Below, in pieces: positions 33,406 to 44,757 of a stretch of DNA of 64,000 nucleotides (position 1 is its first letter; the number at the start of each line of letters is the position of its first letter). Made by a program: the position numbers and the translations under genes. The stretch is from Polytrichum commune. Lineage: Eukaryota; Streptophyta; Polytrichopsida; Polytrichales; Polytrichaceae. The DNA is taken from contig OX485807.1 of assembly GCA_950295325.1 (NCBI GenBank), positions 28,615,666 to 28,679,665 on the forward strand. The letters are read 5' to 3'. The notes below the pieces were generated by a model. It was given only the letters and a program-made list of their open reading frames with translations. It did no database searches and had not been told where the DNA came from.

Positions 33406-34957
33406 TGGCGTTGGCCCAATGTGGGGGCATAGTTACAAAGTATGCTTTCGGGTTGTTGTAGTGTTGCTCCAATAACGCGATAATCAACTCAAGATTGGAC
33501 TTCTATGAATGAAAGTTTGCATTTAACTGTTGGCTACCTACTAAGGGGAGAGTCCCGAATGCATGTGTAGGAGGGGTTTGGTAACCAAGCCACGAGCTTG
33601 GAGATCCAAGGTATGGAGAGCTTGTCGCAATCCTTGCTAGTGCCCCTTAACTATCTTGACCATTTCTCAACACTACAAGAAATCGCAGTCCGAATCAACA
33701 TAAAATCAACTAATTTATGTTGATTTCAACAGATTTGGGAAAAACAATGTTGAAATGGATCCATTGTGCAACACAAATCAACAGAGGGAACATTTATCTG
33801 TTGATTTCAACAGAGGAAGATCATTTATCTGTTGATTTCAGTAGAGGAATTTTAATTATTTTATTTTAATTTTAAAATAACACTAATTATGTTAAAGTAA
33901 TCAATTACTATGATTCCTATAATTTACAATAATTAAATAGTTTTATTAATTTGCAATATTTAATTATTTTAATTACTTAAATTTACAATTATAGTAAAGT
34001 GTGAATGATTGTAAGTTTGTTCTATTTATAGTATCTTTAATTACTAATTAGCAATTACTCTAATTATTGTACTTACTCATTAAAGTAATTAAAGTAATTA
34101 CAATAATTACTAATTACAGAAAATAATAATTAAATTAATTACAGCAATTACTAATTAAAATATTTACAGAAATGACTAATTATAGTAATTATAGTAATAA
34201 AAACAATTACTGTAATTACTGTAATGATATAATTATGTAATTACTGTAATGATATAATTATGTAATCTATGTAATCTATGTAATTATAAATTTTACAAAA
34301 GTTTATAAATTTTACGGCCTCTTTATACAAATGTCTTACATACTCATTTTATATCATGTGATGAGTGGTGGCTTAGTGGCTAAGGCCTCCTCCTGGTAGC
34401 CAAGAGGTTCAAGGATCGATACCCTTGGCCTTCACCCTTGGGCCTAGCCTAGGTTAGGTAGGTGGCTAGGTCCTTTAGCCTAGGCTAGGCAAGGTGGTCC
34501 TTGGTAGTAGGTGTGTAGGCCCGGGATGTGAGGAGCGGAATTACTAATTTATATCATTTTTACTAGTATAACTTGGACATTTAACCAATGCCTCAATCAA
34601 GAGATATGTGTTAAAATTGTTCCGAATCAAGAGTTCCGAATCAACAGGTAGAATCAACAGAATTCTGTTGGAACTCTGTTGGAACGGAACCGTTTTTTCT
34701 TGTAGTGCAATTCTAGCAAGGGTCACAAGCACTAACCCTTTGCATTCCACCCATGCGAATGGTTAGCTCCCTATACCTTGGACCTTCAAGCTCATAGGTG
34801 AGTGACCAACCCTCCTACCATACATTCGGGACTCTTCCCTTAATAGGTAGCCAATGGTTAGATGTGGCCAATCTTTAGTTGATCATTGTGTAGCCAGAGC
34901 AACACTATAACAACCCGAATCATACTAAGCAACTATGCCCCACATTGGGACAACACC
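33406..34957. mobile_element. Fold-back element: ~230 bp imperfect inverted arms around a CACTA MITE
   Basis: The left arm (about 33406-33640) and the reverse complement of the right arm (about 34735-34957) share CCCAATGTGGGG, CATAGTT, TTCGGGTTGTT, TAGTGTTGCTC, GATCAACT or AATCAACTC, TTGGCTACCTA, AGAGTCCCGAATG, TAGGAGGG, TCCAAGGTAT and CTTGCTAG. With the inner insertion removed the arms would almost meet, giving a long hairpin. No coding capacity. Confidence 0.75.
33671..34707. mobile_element. Non-autonomous CACTA element (1037 bp) with CAA target duplication
   Basis: It begins CACTACAAGAAA and ends TTTCTTGTAGTG, a perfect 12 bp terminal inverted repeat of the standard plant CACTA type. CAA directly flanks both ends (33668-33670, 34708-34710). 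Inside are repeats of ATCAACAGA and TCTGTTGATTTCA near both ends and an AT-rich centre built of AATTAC words. No ORF: it must be moved by a transposase supplied from elsewhere. Confidence 0.92.
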
Positions 34958-35758
34958 CCTTGGACCCAATTGCCATCCATATTCAAGATGCATAATAAAC
35001 TAGTTTGGGTCCACATTGTCATGTCTTGTTGCACCCATGCATGTGAAAGAATTTGCTAAACCATCTACATATTGGACACCCAACATGAAGCCCTCAAACC
35101 CCCACCATTTGCACCCATACATCCTCATTGTTCCAAAATTTCAAAGTGTATATTGTATTACATTTTACACATGATCGACTATCATGTCCGGTTTCCTTGT
35201 TGAATTCCATGTTTCTCTTACATTGTTGAGGAAATTTGGTCTAGTATAAGCTTGGGTGTAGGAAAGACAAATGATGTTTCATATCCATTTAAAACATGTT
35301 GTGGCGACTTGAAAGCATCATAAGCCTCCCCATAAACAATGAGGGATCATCGATTGTTAAATCATAAACTTGCACCATGTCATATTGAATGACAACAACC
35401 ACAACTCAAGACAATGACACTACTACCAATGAGAATAAGTGCAAGACCACACTTGGCTCAACCCCTAGCTTGCATGTGATACATTCCTTTGATACAATAA
35501 ACAACGTTGACCACAACTAGGATTTGCATTTTGGAAGACATTTGGCAATTCCCCAAATCATAACATGCACAACCAAGCAACAAGAACACAAGCGCAAACC
35601 TAAACCCCCAGGGGTGGGCTCTTTCATACCATGTCCAAACTAGCATGAGTGCAAAAAGGGGGTATTCTTTAAGGTATTAGCGTACATCATATACATAAGG
35701 GAGTGATATTATTTTTCTCTAGTGTTTTCATCTAGAAAGGCTCAAATTTATATAAGGG
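34958..35758. other. Spacer between fold-back and Harbinger elements
   Basis: No gene, RNA or repeat boundary is recognised. Confidence 0.4.
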
Positions 35759-36027
35759 TAAAGCCGCACCAGGGGGTGCTGGACCCGTAGTGGATTTGGA
35801 CAGGGCCTACCCGGAAGCTCCCAACCGGGTAGGGAGCTTTAGCCGGTGCCGGAGCCGGGTCCATGGAAGGGGGGCCGCACCGGTTGGGTTTGCACCGGAG
35901 ACCTACTGGACATTCATCCATGGTTTTTTGTGACCCCCCATGCTCCAACTCGGTCGCTCGAACCGCGTCGCACGCTTCTGACTTCGCACGCTCTGACTCC
36001 CACGCTCCCACTGGCGCGCAGACTGTG

Positions 36028-36083
36028 ATGGAGGAGGCGACTCCGGCCGCGATTGACATTGAGCTTCACGACCTCCAGTTTGG
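36028..36083 (+). CDS. Possible first exon inside the Harbinger left arm
   Basis: ATG at 36028 opens a short acidic stretch (MEEATPAAIDIELHDLQF) ending at a good donor (GG/GTGAGA). The partner exon is not certain. It may be the first exon of a Harbinger-borne gene or a captured fragment. Confidence 0.3.
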
Positions 36084-36099
36084 GTGAGAACCACATGTT

Positions 36100-38880
36100 T
36101 CTTCTCACGTGGTTAAATTGGTGCACATGCGTGTGCGCGCCAAGTGTGTGGGTTCGTTCATGGATTGAAGTTATTGCTTGGTGGGTTTGAGGGTCACATG
36201 TTTGGAGGGATTCCTGTTGAGGTCTGCGTTTGTTGTCGCCTGTTTGAAGGGATTCCTGGAGAGTGCTCGCTGTTAGTGTGGGGCCGGTGTGTGTGCGTTG
36301 CTGGCAGCCCGCACCTTGCCGTGTGGCTAGAGGTGCAGCTTTTGTCGGCCCATTCTCGCGGTGGCCTCTCCCCCTTGCAGTGTGAGTTTGGCAGGGATGT
36401 GCAGTGCGCATGGGTGTGCAGCTCCGACGGTTCTGCAGCCCTCCGGAATGTGCAGGTCGGGGGGGTGTGAAATTTGGTGGGATGTGGAAATGCCGCCCGT
36501 AGAAGGCTTAAGGGTATATTCAATCGCCGCCCTGTGTGCGGCTTAGTTCTGTTCTTGGAGGACATCATGGCCTCGCAGCGACGCCGTCGCGATTGGATGT
36601 GGGGACATGTCCATATGTGGCTGGGGCGAAGGAAAGCAGCATGTTGGAGTTTAGTTGGGCAATGTGCTGCGAGGACACATTTTTTTCCATCTCCCCATAT
36701 TGGTGTGGGCCGCTGCCCCTGCAATTATGAGCGTGCACGTATCGCGGCCACGTTGCCGTCACTGGGGTCTACTGCGAGCAACTCCCTATGGACACATGCC
36801 GTGAACACTCTGTGGAGGTTTTTAGGGTTGTAATGTAGGTTCGTTTTGGGCGCGGGGAGAATTCTGTCCTCCCTGGAAGGAGATGCACTCTGCAGCATTG
36901 TGTTTGGTTTAGGCCGCAGCAAGGCAGCCCAATGTATGGTGTCGCCTGCACAATTGAACTATCTGCGGAGCCAAATTTCAACATTGTACTGCAATTTTAT
37001 TTTTATTTTTGTCGTGGTGTCAATTTTCCGCGTGCCCCGCCATGGTCTGTGCCCACACATTTGTGCCTTTCAACTGTCTGCTGGGTGACATTACAACCTT
37101 CTCATGGCTTTTTGTGTGCCTACCGACTCTTTCTCGCTCGCCCGTCCAGGGACGTTGTCGGTCTGTCCACCGCCCAGACGTTCTCTCTCCCACCTCCCTG
37201 CCTTCCCGACCATTATTGATGCTCTCTCTATAGGAAAGTCCCTGTGCGCAACAAGGCGAGCAATACAATACTGCTGTGGGTTGTGGTGCACTGCAGCCTA
37301 ATTGCTGCACAATTCATTTTCACCTCCCACTCATTTATGCACTACATTTTCTTCCTATGTGTGGTTTGCTCATGCAATAGATGTTGTTGCCGCTGTGAGT
37401 GTTTGTGCTGTTCCGAATGTGGAGTCTTTTTGCATGTCTCTTGCCTATGCATGGCCTTCTTGTACATGGCTATATTGCTTCATGTCTTCACGTGGCAATG
37501 GCGCGCATCTGGAGTCTTGTGGTTTTATTTTGCTAAATGAACATGTTGCATGCGCCCAATTTTGGCTCTAGTAGTTCTTGACTCTCTGCACAGAATATAC
37601 AGAATTGGTAGTGTGTTTGTGTGTCACAGGCAACCTACATGTTTCGGATATGAATATGGATCTTGAGCACATCGCGTCCCATTTGTGTGTCAGATACTTG
37701 AAGGGGTCCATAAAATGTTTAGGGTCGGCACACATCGCCCAAATACGTGCACGGCTCATTTTCCACAATTCTGCAAGCATAGTTCTTGTGTACATCCCGT
37801 GTGTGTCGAATAAATGTGTGGATGCGCGTAGAACTCCAATGTTGCACCAGAATTCAGTCCACATCCATGACACCCGCTCAATCATGCCGTCAATAGCTTT
37901 GTGCAGTTCGTTGCCCAGGGCGCCCAAAATTTTTTTTTAGTGTTTGTATTCCAGTCCAGGATTTGATGCTGCCCAGAAGTCATGCTCTGCAGCTCCCACT
38001 CTCTTCCTGGACACCCACAAAAGCCCAAACAAAACCAACCAGAAGCTCGCATTGTTGGGCTCCAAACAAAACGCCACGGATTCAAAATTTCCAACACACA
38101 TACAATTGGCTGCAGCAAGGTAGGGATTTGGCAAACCACAAAATTTCAAAATCCCCACCCAAATAAACTCTATGCATAGGAGTAGCCGCTTGAGGCACAA
38201 CTTTGCATCCTGGGTACTTGGGTGCAGCAGTTGACAAACAACTTCGTGTGGTTCTGCAGAAGCCTTGCCGCCATGTCATTGCCAAATGTCCAACTTTGTG
38301 TTATGAGCTTTGGTAAGTTGGCTCCATTGTTTGCTCCGAGAGCATTGTGGATTTTTGGTGTTGCCAAGCACGCCTTTGGGTGGCACACCATGGGGTGACT
38401 ATTCTATATGTGTGTGGTGTCAGTCACTTGATTCTGGATGACCATGTTTTGAATGTGCTCCACAATGTCAACATGTGTGCAGTTTTTGTTTCTAAACTTC
38501 CGGCTACATGTTTGCAGAGTGGAGGATTATTGGCAGGGGTACAAGCTGTTCTGCTACGCATACTATTCGCACTCGTTCCAACATGAGTCTGAATTTCATG
38601 ATTGCAAATTGGGTTCGTGCTTTTCCTCCATTCTTTGTTTTCTTGTCATTCTTTATTGGGGTTTCTTCCCTTTCCAAGCTCTTGTGCATGGATGTTGTGT
38701 GTGGGTTTTGAAAACCACCGTTGTGGTTGTGTTTGTGTAGGCCAACTTGTGTGGCGATGTCATGGTGGGTTGCCTCTTCCTTCCGGCCATGCGCTCCGCA
38801 CTACATGCATGCAACTTCTACCTCTTGTGGAGATGTATTGCAAGTGGGAGTTGGAAGAGGATTGCAGCAACCTTCGGGCT
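36100..38880. other. Harbinger left interior, G/T-rich, no convincing gene
   Basis: Many overlapping short frames in several phases and no family match. This may be a long intron, or sequence gathered by the element. Confidence 0.4.
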
Positions 38881-38885
38881 CTCAT

Positions 38886-39832
38886 GCTATAGTTCGACTC
38901 CGAAGTCGAATTGGAATCGCATGAATTGGGGTGCTCGCTTTTGGCCATGGTTCGGGATGACGATATGGGTTTGGATAGATTGCCACGGTATGTTCGCCCA
39001 ATACCACGGGCCAACCCATTCGGTGTTGTCAGAGAGAGGCTAGCAGCCGTTGACTTGGCTATTCGGGGACTCCGACCGCAGGTGCACTTAGTTTCCAATT
39101 CTTTATTTCGATGTAAACTAGCCTAGAATTTTGTGTTCCCTGTGAGGATGGCAACCACGTTGTTTCGTGCTTCCCATGACATTGAATTTCAAAGTGGTGT
39201 GGATGGCAAACATCTTTGCTTTAATCTTTGATGTCCCAACTTGCACATGATCGTTCTGTACGTGGTATTGAAGTTTATTTCCAAGCTCACATCCTTTGCC
39301 ACAATGGCTAAACGAGTTGCAATAGAATCGTGAATTGCATTGAAAATGTGTTTCATTTACAAGTGTCATATGTTTGCACATTCGGTGTCATTTCCGTGTC
39401 TATATTGGGTGCCACTTGTAGTCTACGTGCCAATACAATGTCATTTGGTTGTCTCCTATGCATAGAGCTATGCTTAGTATACTGGCATGCATTATTGTAT
39501 TATCAGAATCTCATTCTATATGCAAGCAGGTTGTGCAATTGCAAGAGGACAAATTGCTTCAATCGGAGTCCGAACTTGATTGTCCCTCTCGGTGGCGCCC
39601 ACCTGTTCTTCCTCTTGTTGGTGAGCCCGACGTCCCGGCTCCAACTGCAATACCGACATTCTCTGCCCCTGCATGGAAGCCTTTTGACGGAATGTGTTCA
39701 CCACCTCGCCTCCCCTTGGATGGTCCGTTGCGATGGACCTGCCAGCATTCCCCTACACCTTGCACCAATTCCACATTCAATGGCCACACCCAACATTGCC
39801 AACACCATTCGCACAATACTGGCATGCATTGA
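38886..39832 (+). CDS. Two in-phase exon-like segments upstream of the transposase
   Basis: Segment one (about 38886-39081) encodes DSEVELESHELGCSLLAMV and a basic ANPFGVVRERLAAVDLAI stretch and ends at CAG/GTGCAC. Segment two starts after CAG at 39528 with VVQLQEDKLLQSESELD and is Pro-rich before a stop at 39830-39832, which overlaps the transposase start in another frame. The phases match at the proposed junction. No domain is recognised; it could be a third Harbinger protein or a captured host fragment. Confidence 0.35.
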
Positions 39833-41232
39833 TATATGCGTAGTTATGATTGCTATGTACATAACAACAACGGAGGCAAGCGAGGGACATTTCGCACATA
39901 GGAAGAAATTGAGGAGGACGAGCGAGGACGAAGTGTATATTTCGAGGCAAAACCCATCAAGCCGACAAGAACCCGAAGACGATGCATTGGAAGACCCACA
40001 TGCGAAACAAATTTTCGACCTACTTGCTTGGCACATTGGGGTTGAAGATGCAAAATGGTATGTGAAGCCAAGATCGACATGTTGGTTCGAAGAATATCTG
40101 TTCAACATCTATATGCCCGACATGTTCTACGATATCTTGCGAATGCGGCGGAGGACATTCGATAGATTGGTGCGCGACCTACGACCTTTCATACAAGGCC
40201 AACATACTCACTGGAGAGAACCTATCGGTGTGGAGAAGAAACTGGTGGTTACACTATTCAAACTAATGCATGGTGTGTCTATACCGTTGGTCGCGGACAA
40301 GGCCACACTGGGCAAATCCACAGTACATGGAATATTGCGGCAAGTTTGTTCAGCCATAAGCAACCATTTTGGACACCTGATTGCATGGCCGGTTGGCCGA
40401 AGACTTGTGCGAATCGCGTCCGCCTTCCAATCCAAGCAATGGTTTCCAAACTGTATTGGCGCTATAGACGGCTCGCACATCTATGTTGCGGCGCCATCAA
40501 ATACTATTGTGGCGGCTGACCACCGCAACCGGAATAAATCTTTTTCTATCCTGCTCCAAGGTGTTGTGGATAGCAAGTGCTATTTCACCTCCATCAACAG
40601 CGGCCCGCCAGGCTCTCTACACGATAGTGCGCACTTCAAAAGTACGGACCTCTACCGCAAAGTGGAAGAAGGTACAATGGGTGGTTTCCATGACGATCCG
40701 TTGACTTTGGAAAACAAGTCTTCCATTCCTTCCCTATATTGTGGCGGACCGGGGGTACCCACTTTTGAGTTGGTGCATTACACCATTCAAGATGGGACCC
40801 ATGGGAGTGCCTCTGTCAAAAGAGGAGGCATGGTTCAATCGAAAGCATTCCTCTACACGAATGAGCGTCGAGAGAGGATTTGGCATATTGAAGGCAAGAT
40901 TCAAAGAGATTGGAACAAAATCATCATTGAAACTAGATTTCCTACCTACGGTTGTGCATTGTTGTTGTGTCTTGCACAACATTTTTCTTGCAAGCAAGTA
41001 CCGGACGTTGGACCAAATTCTAGTGGATTGCAATCTTCCACCAATGGACGACAACAACTTGGCACGCACATGCGAAGAAGATGGCTTTCAACCTCCTAGA
41101 CCAATGGGCCTTGTGAGCGAAGAAAGAGCTTTATTGGAAGGACTAATGGCGAGGGAGGACCTCCTAGACTACCTAGTACGTGTTGAAAACGCCAACCACA
41201 TAGCAAGCCACCCGAGAAGACGAAGAACTTGA
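39780..41232 (+). pseudogene. PIF/Harbinger DDE nuclease (HARBI1-like), one frameshift
   Basis: ATG at 39780 (MATPNIANTIRT) is chosen because coding character begins there. The helix-turn-helix-like region (FDRLVRDLRPFI, KATLGKSTVHGIL) precedes the catalytic domain. First Asp is in GAIDGSHI (near 40467), second in GSLHDSAHF (near 40623), and the Glu in MSVERGFGILK (near 40869), fitting the DDE_4 family. A one-base frame change between about 40700 and 40738 separates the second Asp from YIVADRGYPLLSW, so no full enzyme is made unless an intron removes it. The protein would be about 484 aa. Confidence 0.9.
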
Positions 41233-42352
41233 AGAGAAGGCACAATGCAAGAGAGGATGGTAGAGCACATAACCTTGTCAGAGCATCCATAGATGATGCC
41301 AACATCAACAAGGCGCTCGTCATGTTGCCCAAATTTTTGGTCCTCTCCACTTCCAATTCAAACAATTTTTTGTCCATGTTTATGACTTCCGTGTCTTTTT
41401 GTGCAATCCGTGCCTCCCTCGCCGTGTCAAATGCCAACACTTCACTCCTCCAAGTCCGTTTGTCCTTGTCTTGGGCCTCCACACGTGCAAGGTACTCAAA
41501 ATTAAAATCCTTCACAAAGTCGACCAAATTGTCGGTGCCCACAGTTTTCCTCTTGCGACCTGTCGATCCAGGCGTGTCGTCCCCTAGTGTTCCATGAGTG
41601 GGGGACCCTGATGCTGTCGTGGCGCTAGTAATGGGGCTTCTTGCCCCACCAAGAGAACGGGCCCGTGGAGTAGGAGGGGAGCGACCAAATTCTCTTGGCA
41701 CTGGCAAAGGGACACGGTCGGAGTCCACAACATTCGTTGCACGCCCAAAAATTTGCCTCTTTCCAACAAACCCTTCCATCTCGGTGTACAAGGATTCACT
41801 AAACTCCAACGACATTTTCCTAGTTTTGGACAACTGTTTCTTCTCCTCCCTACTCATTCCCCACCAATTAGCCGAACCCGACCCTTCTATGTAGTCCTTG
41901 AGTTTCTTGTAATCCTTAATCAAGCCATTCAACTTGTTGGTGATTTGGTCGGTATCCCTAGCTCGAAAACCCACCACAGCCATGCACCCTGCCAAGACCA
42001 ACTTCCATGCCGTGGTTCCATACACAAATTTGGCAAGAGACGGTTGATTGCAATTATGCCTCCCGTCCCACTCAATTCGTTTCTGGCCGATGAGGACAAG
42101 CATTTCCGCCTCAGTCCAGTTCGGCCCTCGAACCTTGTGGTGATGTGGAGGTTGCGATTGCGATGGACCCGATGACGATCTTGCAGTATCCGATCCACCT
42201 CTAGCATGCACACCCCCTCTTGAAGATTCTGGACCAAAAGAAACAAGATCTTTGCCATCCACATACTCCGACCCAAACTCACAACCCACATTAGTTGGCA
42301 CCTCGGTGGATGGGCACTGTGAGCTCTCCCCCAAATTCACAATCTCATCCAT
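41096..42352 (-). CDS. Harbinger Myb/SANT-like DNA-binding protein
   Basis: ATG at 42352 (MDEIVNLGESS) opens 418 codons. The trihelix/Myb-SANT-like domain lies around GPNWTEAEMLVLIGQKRIEW and the following helices (TDQITNKLNGLIKDYKKLKD). A Ser/Pro/Thr-rich linker and a basic GRKRKTV stretch follow, then a helical region ending about MTSALLMLASSMDALTR. In Harbinger elements such a protein recruits the nuclease to the transposon ends. The last ~45 codons lie antisense to the nuclease 3' end and become hydrophobic, so the true stop may be reached by splicing. Confidence 0.82.
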   Translation of the reverse strand: MDEIVNLGESSQCPSTEVPTNVGCEFGSEYVDGKDLVSFGPESSRGGVHARGGSDTARSSSGPSQSQPPHHHKVRGPNWTEAEMLVLIGQKRIEWDGRHNCNQPSLAKFVYGTTAWKLVLAGCMAVVGFRARDTDQITNKLNGLIKDYKKLKDYIEGSGSANWWGMSREEKKQLSKTRKMSLEFSESLYTEMEGFVGKRQIFGRATNVVDSDRVPLPVPREFGRSPPTPRARSLGGARSPITSATTASGSPTHGTLGDDTPGSTGRKRKTVGTDNLVDFVKDFNFEYLARVEAQDKDKRTWRSEVLAFDTAREARIAQKDTEVINMDKKLFELEVERTKNLGNMTSALLMLASSMDALTRLCALPSSLALCLLFKFFVFSGGLLCGWRFQHVLGSLGGPPSPLVLPIKLFLRSQGPLV

Positions 42353-42359
42353 AATTCAT

Positions 42360-44754
42360 GAAACGGCACAATCCACGCAAATGCGAAACGAAAAATCCAA
42401 ATTTCTGCAATAGTAGAGGCACAAAGATGCACACAAGAATTGATCGCATATTCAAATGATAATGGCCCCCCGAGCAGAAGAGTCCCCCACAAATTGTGCA
42501 GAGCATTTACTCATATGGACTCGCCTCATCTCACAAAACACAACAATCCAAGTTTAAACAAGCCTTGTAGAATAGAGAAAAACTAAGAGCCTTGCAATGT
42601 GCGAAAATATATTGGAGCAAAACAACACATATCGGTTTGTGTGTATGTTCAGAAAAGCAGGCCCTTGCCAATATATTGGACCAGCGTATGGAAAGGGGCC
42701 CTCACATGGTAGACACACATCGGTCAAGTGAGTTTGGAAAATGAACCTGCGGAAGAGGAGATGCAAGCAGTGGTTGTGGATGGAGCGGCTGGCCCAGAGG
42801 GATGGCTCACTGAATTTAAATATTGCAGACAGAGTACCGGAAGCCAAACTTGAAAGCATAGACCATGCCTTCGCCAAGCAGTATCGAGACCCAAGTGCAC
42901 AAACATCCAATCAGTAAGGCTTGCAAGAACATCAACAATAAGAATGAAAATCGTGCAACTCAAGAAGAACATGAGCGACAAAATGCTGCCAAAACAGCTC
43001 GAGGATTCCTCGATAACCATGAACGACTGATAGCTAAACGGCCACTTCGTAAGCAGTACTGGGCACCCAGTCAAATCGACACGACTGAAATTTGCTCATA
43101 GTCCAAAACTAACACTGCAACCCTGTAGCAAACTCTTGCACAACATATGCAAGACCAACACACATATACAGGACCAACTGAATGTGAAGGACAAGAGAAT
43201 GACCCAGCATGGACACGCCTGCTATGAGTTTGAAAAAAATCCAGAGTTCACGATCACAACGGTATTGCGCATTGCCAACACGCCGTGGATGGCATGGAAC
43301 CTGGCGATTTATTGACAGTGATCCAAATTGACGCGGAGTTTCATTGCGACGCTGAGCATGTTAAAATTTATGAAGACAGTAAAGGCTGCGCAATAGGTTC
43401 AATTCAGTTTTGTTTATTATGGAACAGGGCACTCCTCGGCAACGAAGGTCCGCCCCAACTCCACCCCAATCCGGCCCAGCAACAAATACATCGGGGAGTT
43501 TTTGGACTATTGCCTCAATTTCCAATCCAGGAGACATTGACCTCCTATCCAGGTAACGGAGGGGTTTGGACTCCATCTGCCATGCGCATTGTTGGCTGCC
43601 CCGACACCAAAGCTAGTGCCGTCGACAATCCGGCCCAACCTGCCACGCACGCCAGCAATCGAATTGTTGTTTGTTATTATGTTCGCTGCATTGCGGCTCT
43701 GCCCGGACCATGGACCGGGAATATGGGGTCCCCGATAGGGTTTCCGCGCAAGTCCACACCTGACATGGCTTGCAAAACAAGATGGTGTTCTCCAGCAAGG
43801 GATGTCTCCAATGTGGACTCGAAATGGAGCATGAAGCGCGAAAGGTTTTGCTTGCTGCAGGCATCGCCGAAAAATTCTAGCTTCTTGTTCGGCTGGAGGT
43901 CGCCGACCACGTTGGAATGCGGATGGTGCCGCATGATGTCTTGAATTCGCACCCAAACTGCGACCCAGATGTCTGAATTGCGTGTTGCCAGAGCTGGGAT
44001 AAAATTTTGGCTCGGCCCACTATGCCTGCATATACGACCGGAAACAGAGGTTTTGGCTTCGTCTCGGCTCTAGCGGGTTTCCTCGGCAATATACGTGCGG
44101 CGTGAACCTCGGCGCAGAGCCCCATAAATTCACATAGGCACCGAGGACTAGCAAGGTCGGTGACTGTGGTAGCACCCATTGACGACATTCACGACTCAAT
44201 GAAAACATCTCTACAACATGCGCACTCAACACTCATCCCCCTTGTTCACTTTCTGTCTTTCCCTCTATCTCTGTGTCTGACATTGTAGCACACCGAGAGT
44301 TTCATGCAGGGGAAAATGCTCACCTGCTGCAAACCAGAAGCCTAATCGGATCGCTGGGGATGACCACTCCACCGAAGCTGCATTGACTCGCCGCCCACAG
44401 CTCCGCGCGCATTGTCCGCCAAACCCCGACTGCACCAACCGAACCCTGGACCCAGCTCTCGGCCGCTCCCCTGCATTGCTCGCCATGTGTCGCAACGGAT
44501 GAATTTCATCGACAATTTCTGGGGAACAGTCATTTCATCCTCGTACTCAACCAAAACGTTGGTATGTACCAACGGTGAGAAAGCGGTGGGAAGAGTTGCC
44601 ATGTCACTCTTTCCGGGAGGAAGTACATGCCGACAAACCCTGACACCTTCCTCCCTCCTCCGTTCTACCACCCCCCTGTGCGGTCTCGGTTAGGCCCTGA
44701 GCACCAGTCCCGGCACTGTTTCCGCCCTGGACACCCTGGGTGTGGCCCCCCCCC
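42360..44754. other. Harbinger right interior
   Basis: It should hold the promoter of the Myb-like gene (minus strand). Frames of 150-220 codons on both strands at 43285-43956 overlap each other and carry no recognisable domain, so none is called. Confidence 0.4.
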
Positions 44755-44757
44755 TAA

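Larger units (their letters stand above)
35762..44754. mobile_element. PIF/Harbinger transposon, ~9 kb, TAA target duplication
   Basis: The left end AGCCGCACCAGGGGGTG and the complement of the right end (poly-G, then GCCACACCCAGGGTGTCC) form an imperfect inverted repeat, and both are followed ~40 bp inward by CAGGGCCTA.CCG. TAA flanks each side (35759-35761, 44755-44757), the 3 bp duplication typical of PIF/Harbinger. It carries the expected pair of genes, a DDE nuclease and a Myb/SANT-like protein, converging on each other. The size is large for the family and ~3.5 kb lies upstream of the nuclease. Confidence 0.8.

Noticed and set aside
36100-38740. Numerous 60-180 codon frames on both strands
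   Set aside because: They overlap in all phases, contain no motif and vary in composition as expected of non-coding G/T-rich DNA.
43285-43956. 220-codon plus frame and 150-codon minus frame
   Set aside because: They overlap each other in the GC-richer Harbinger interior, with no domain, no splice logic and no start context; probably chance.
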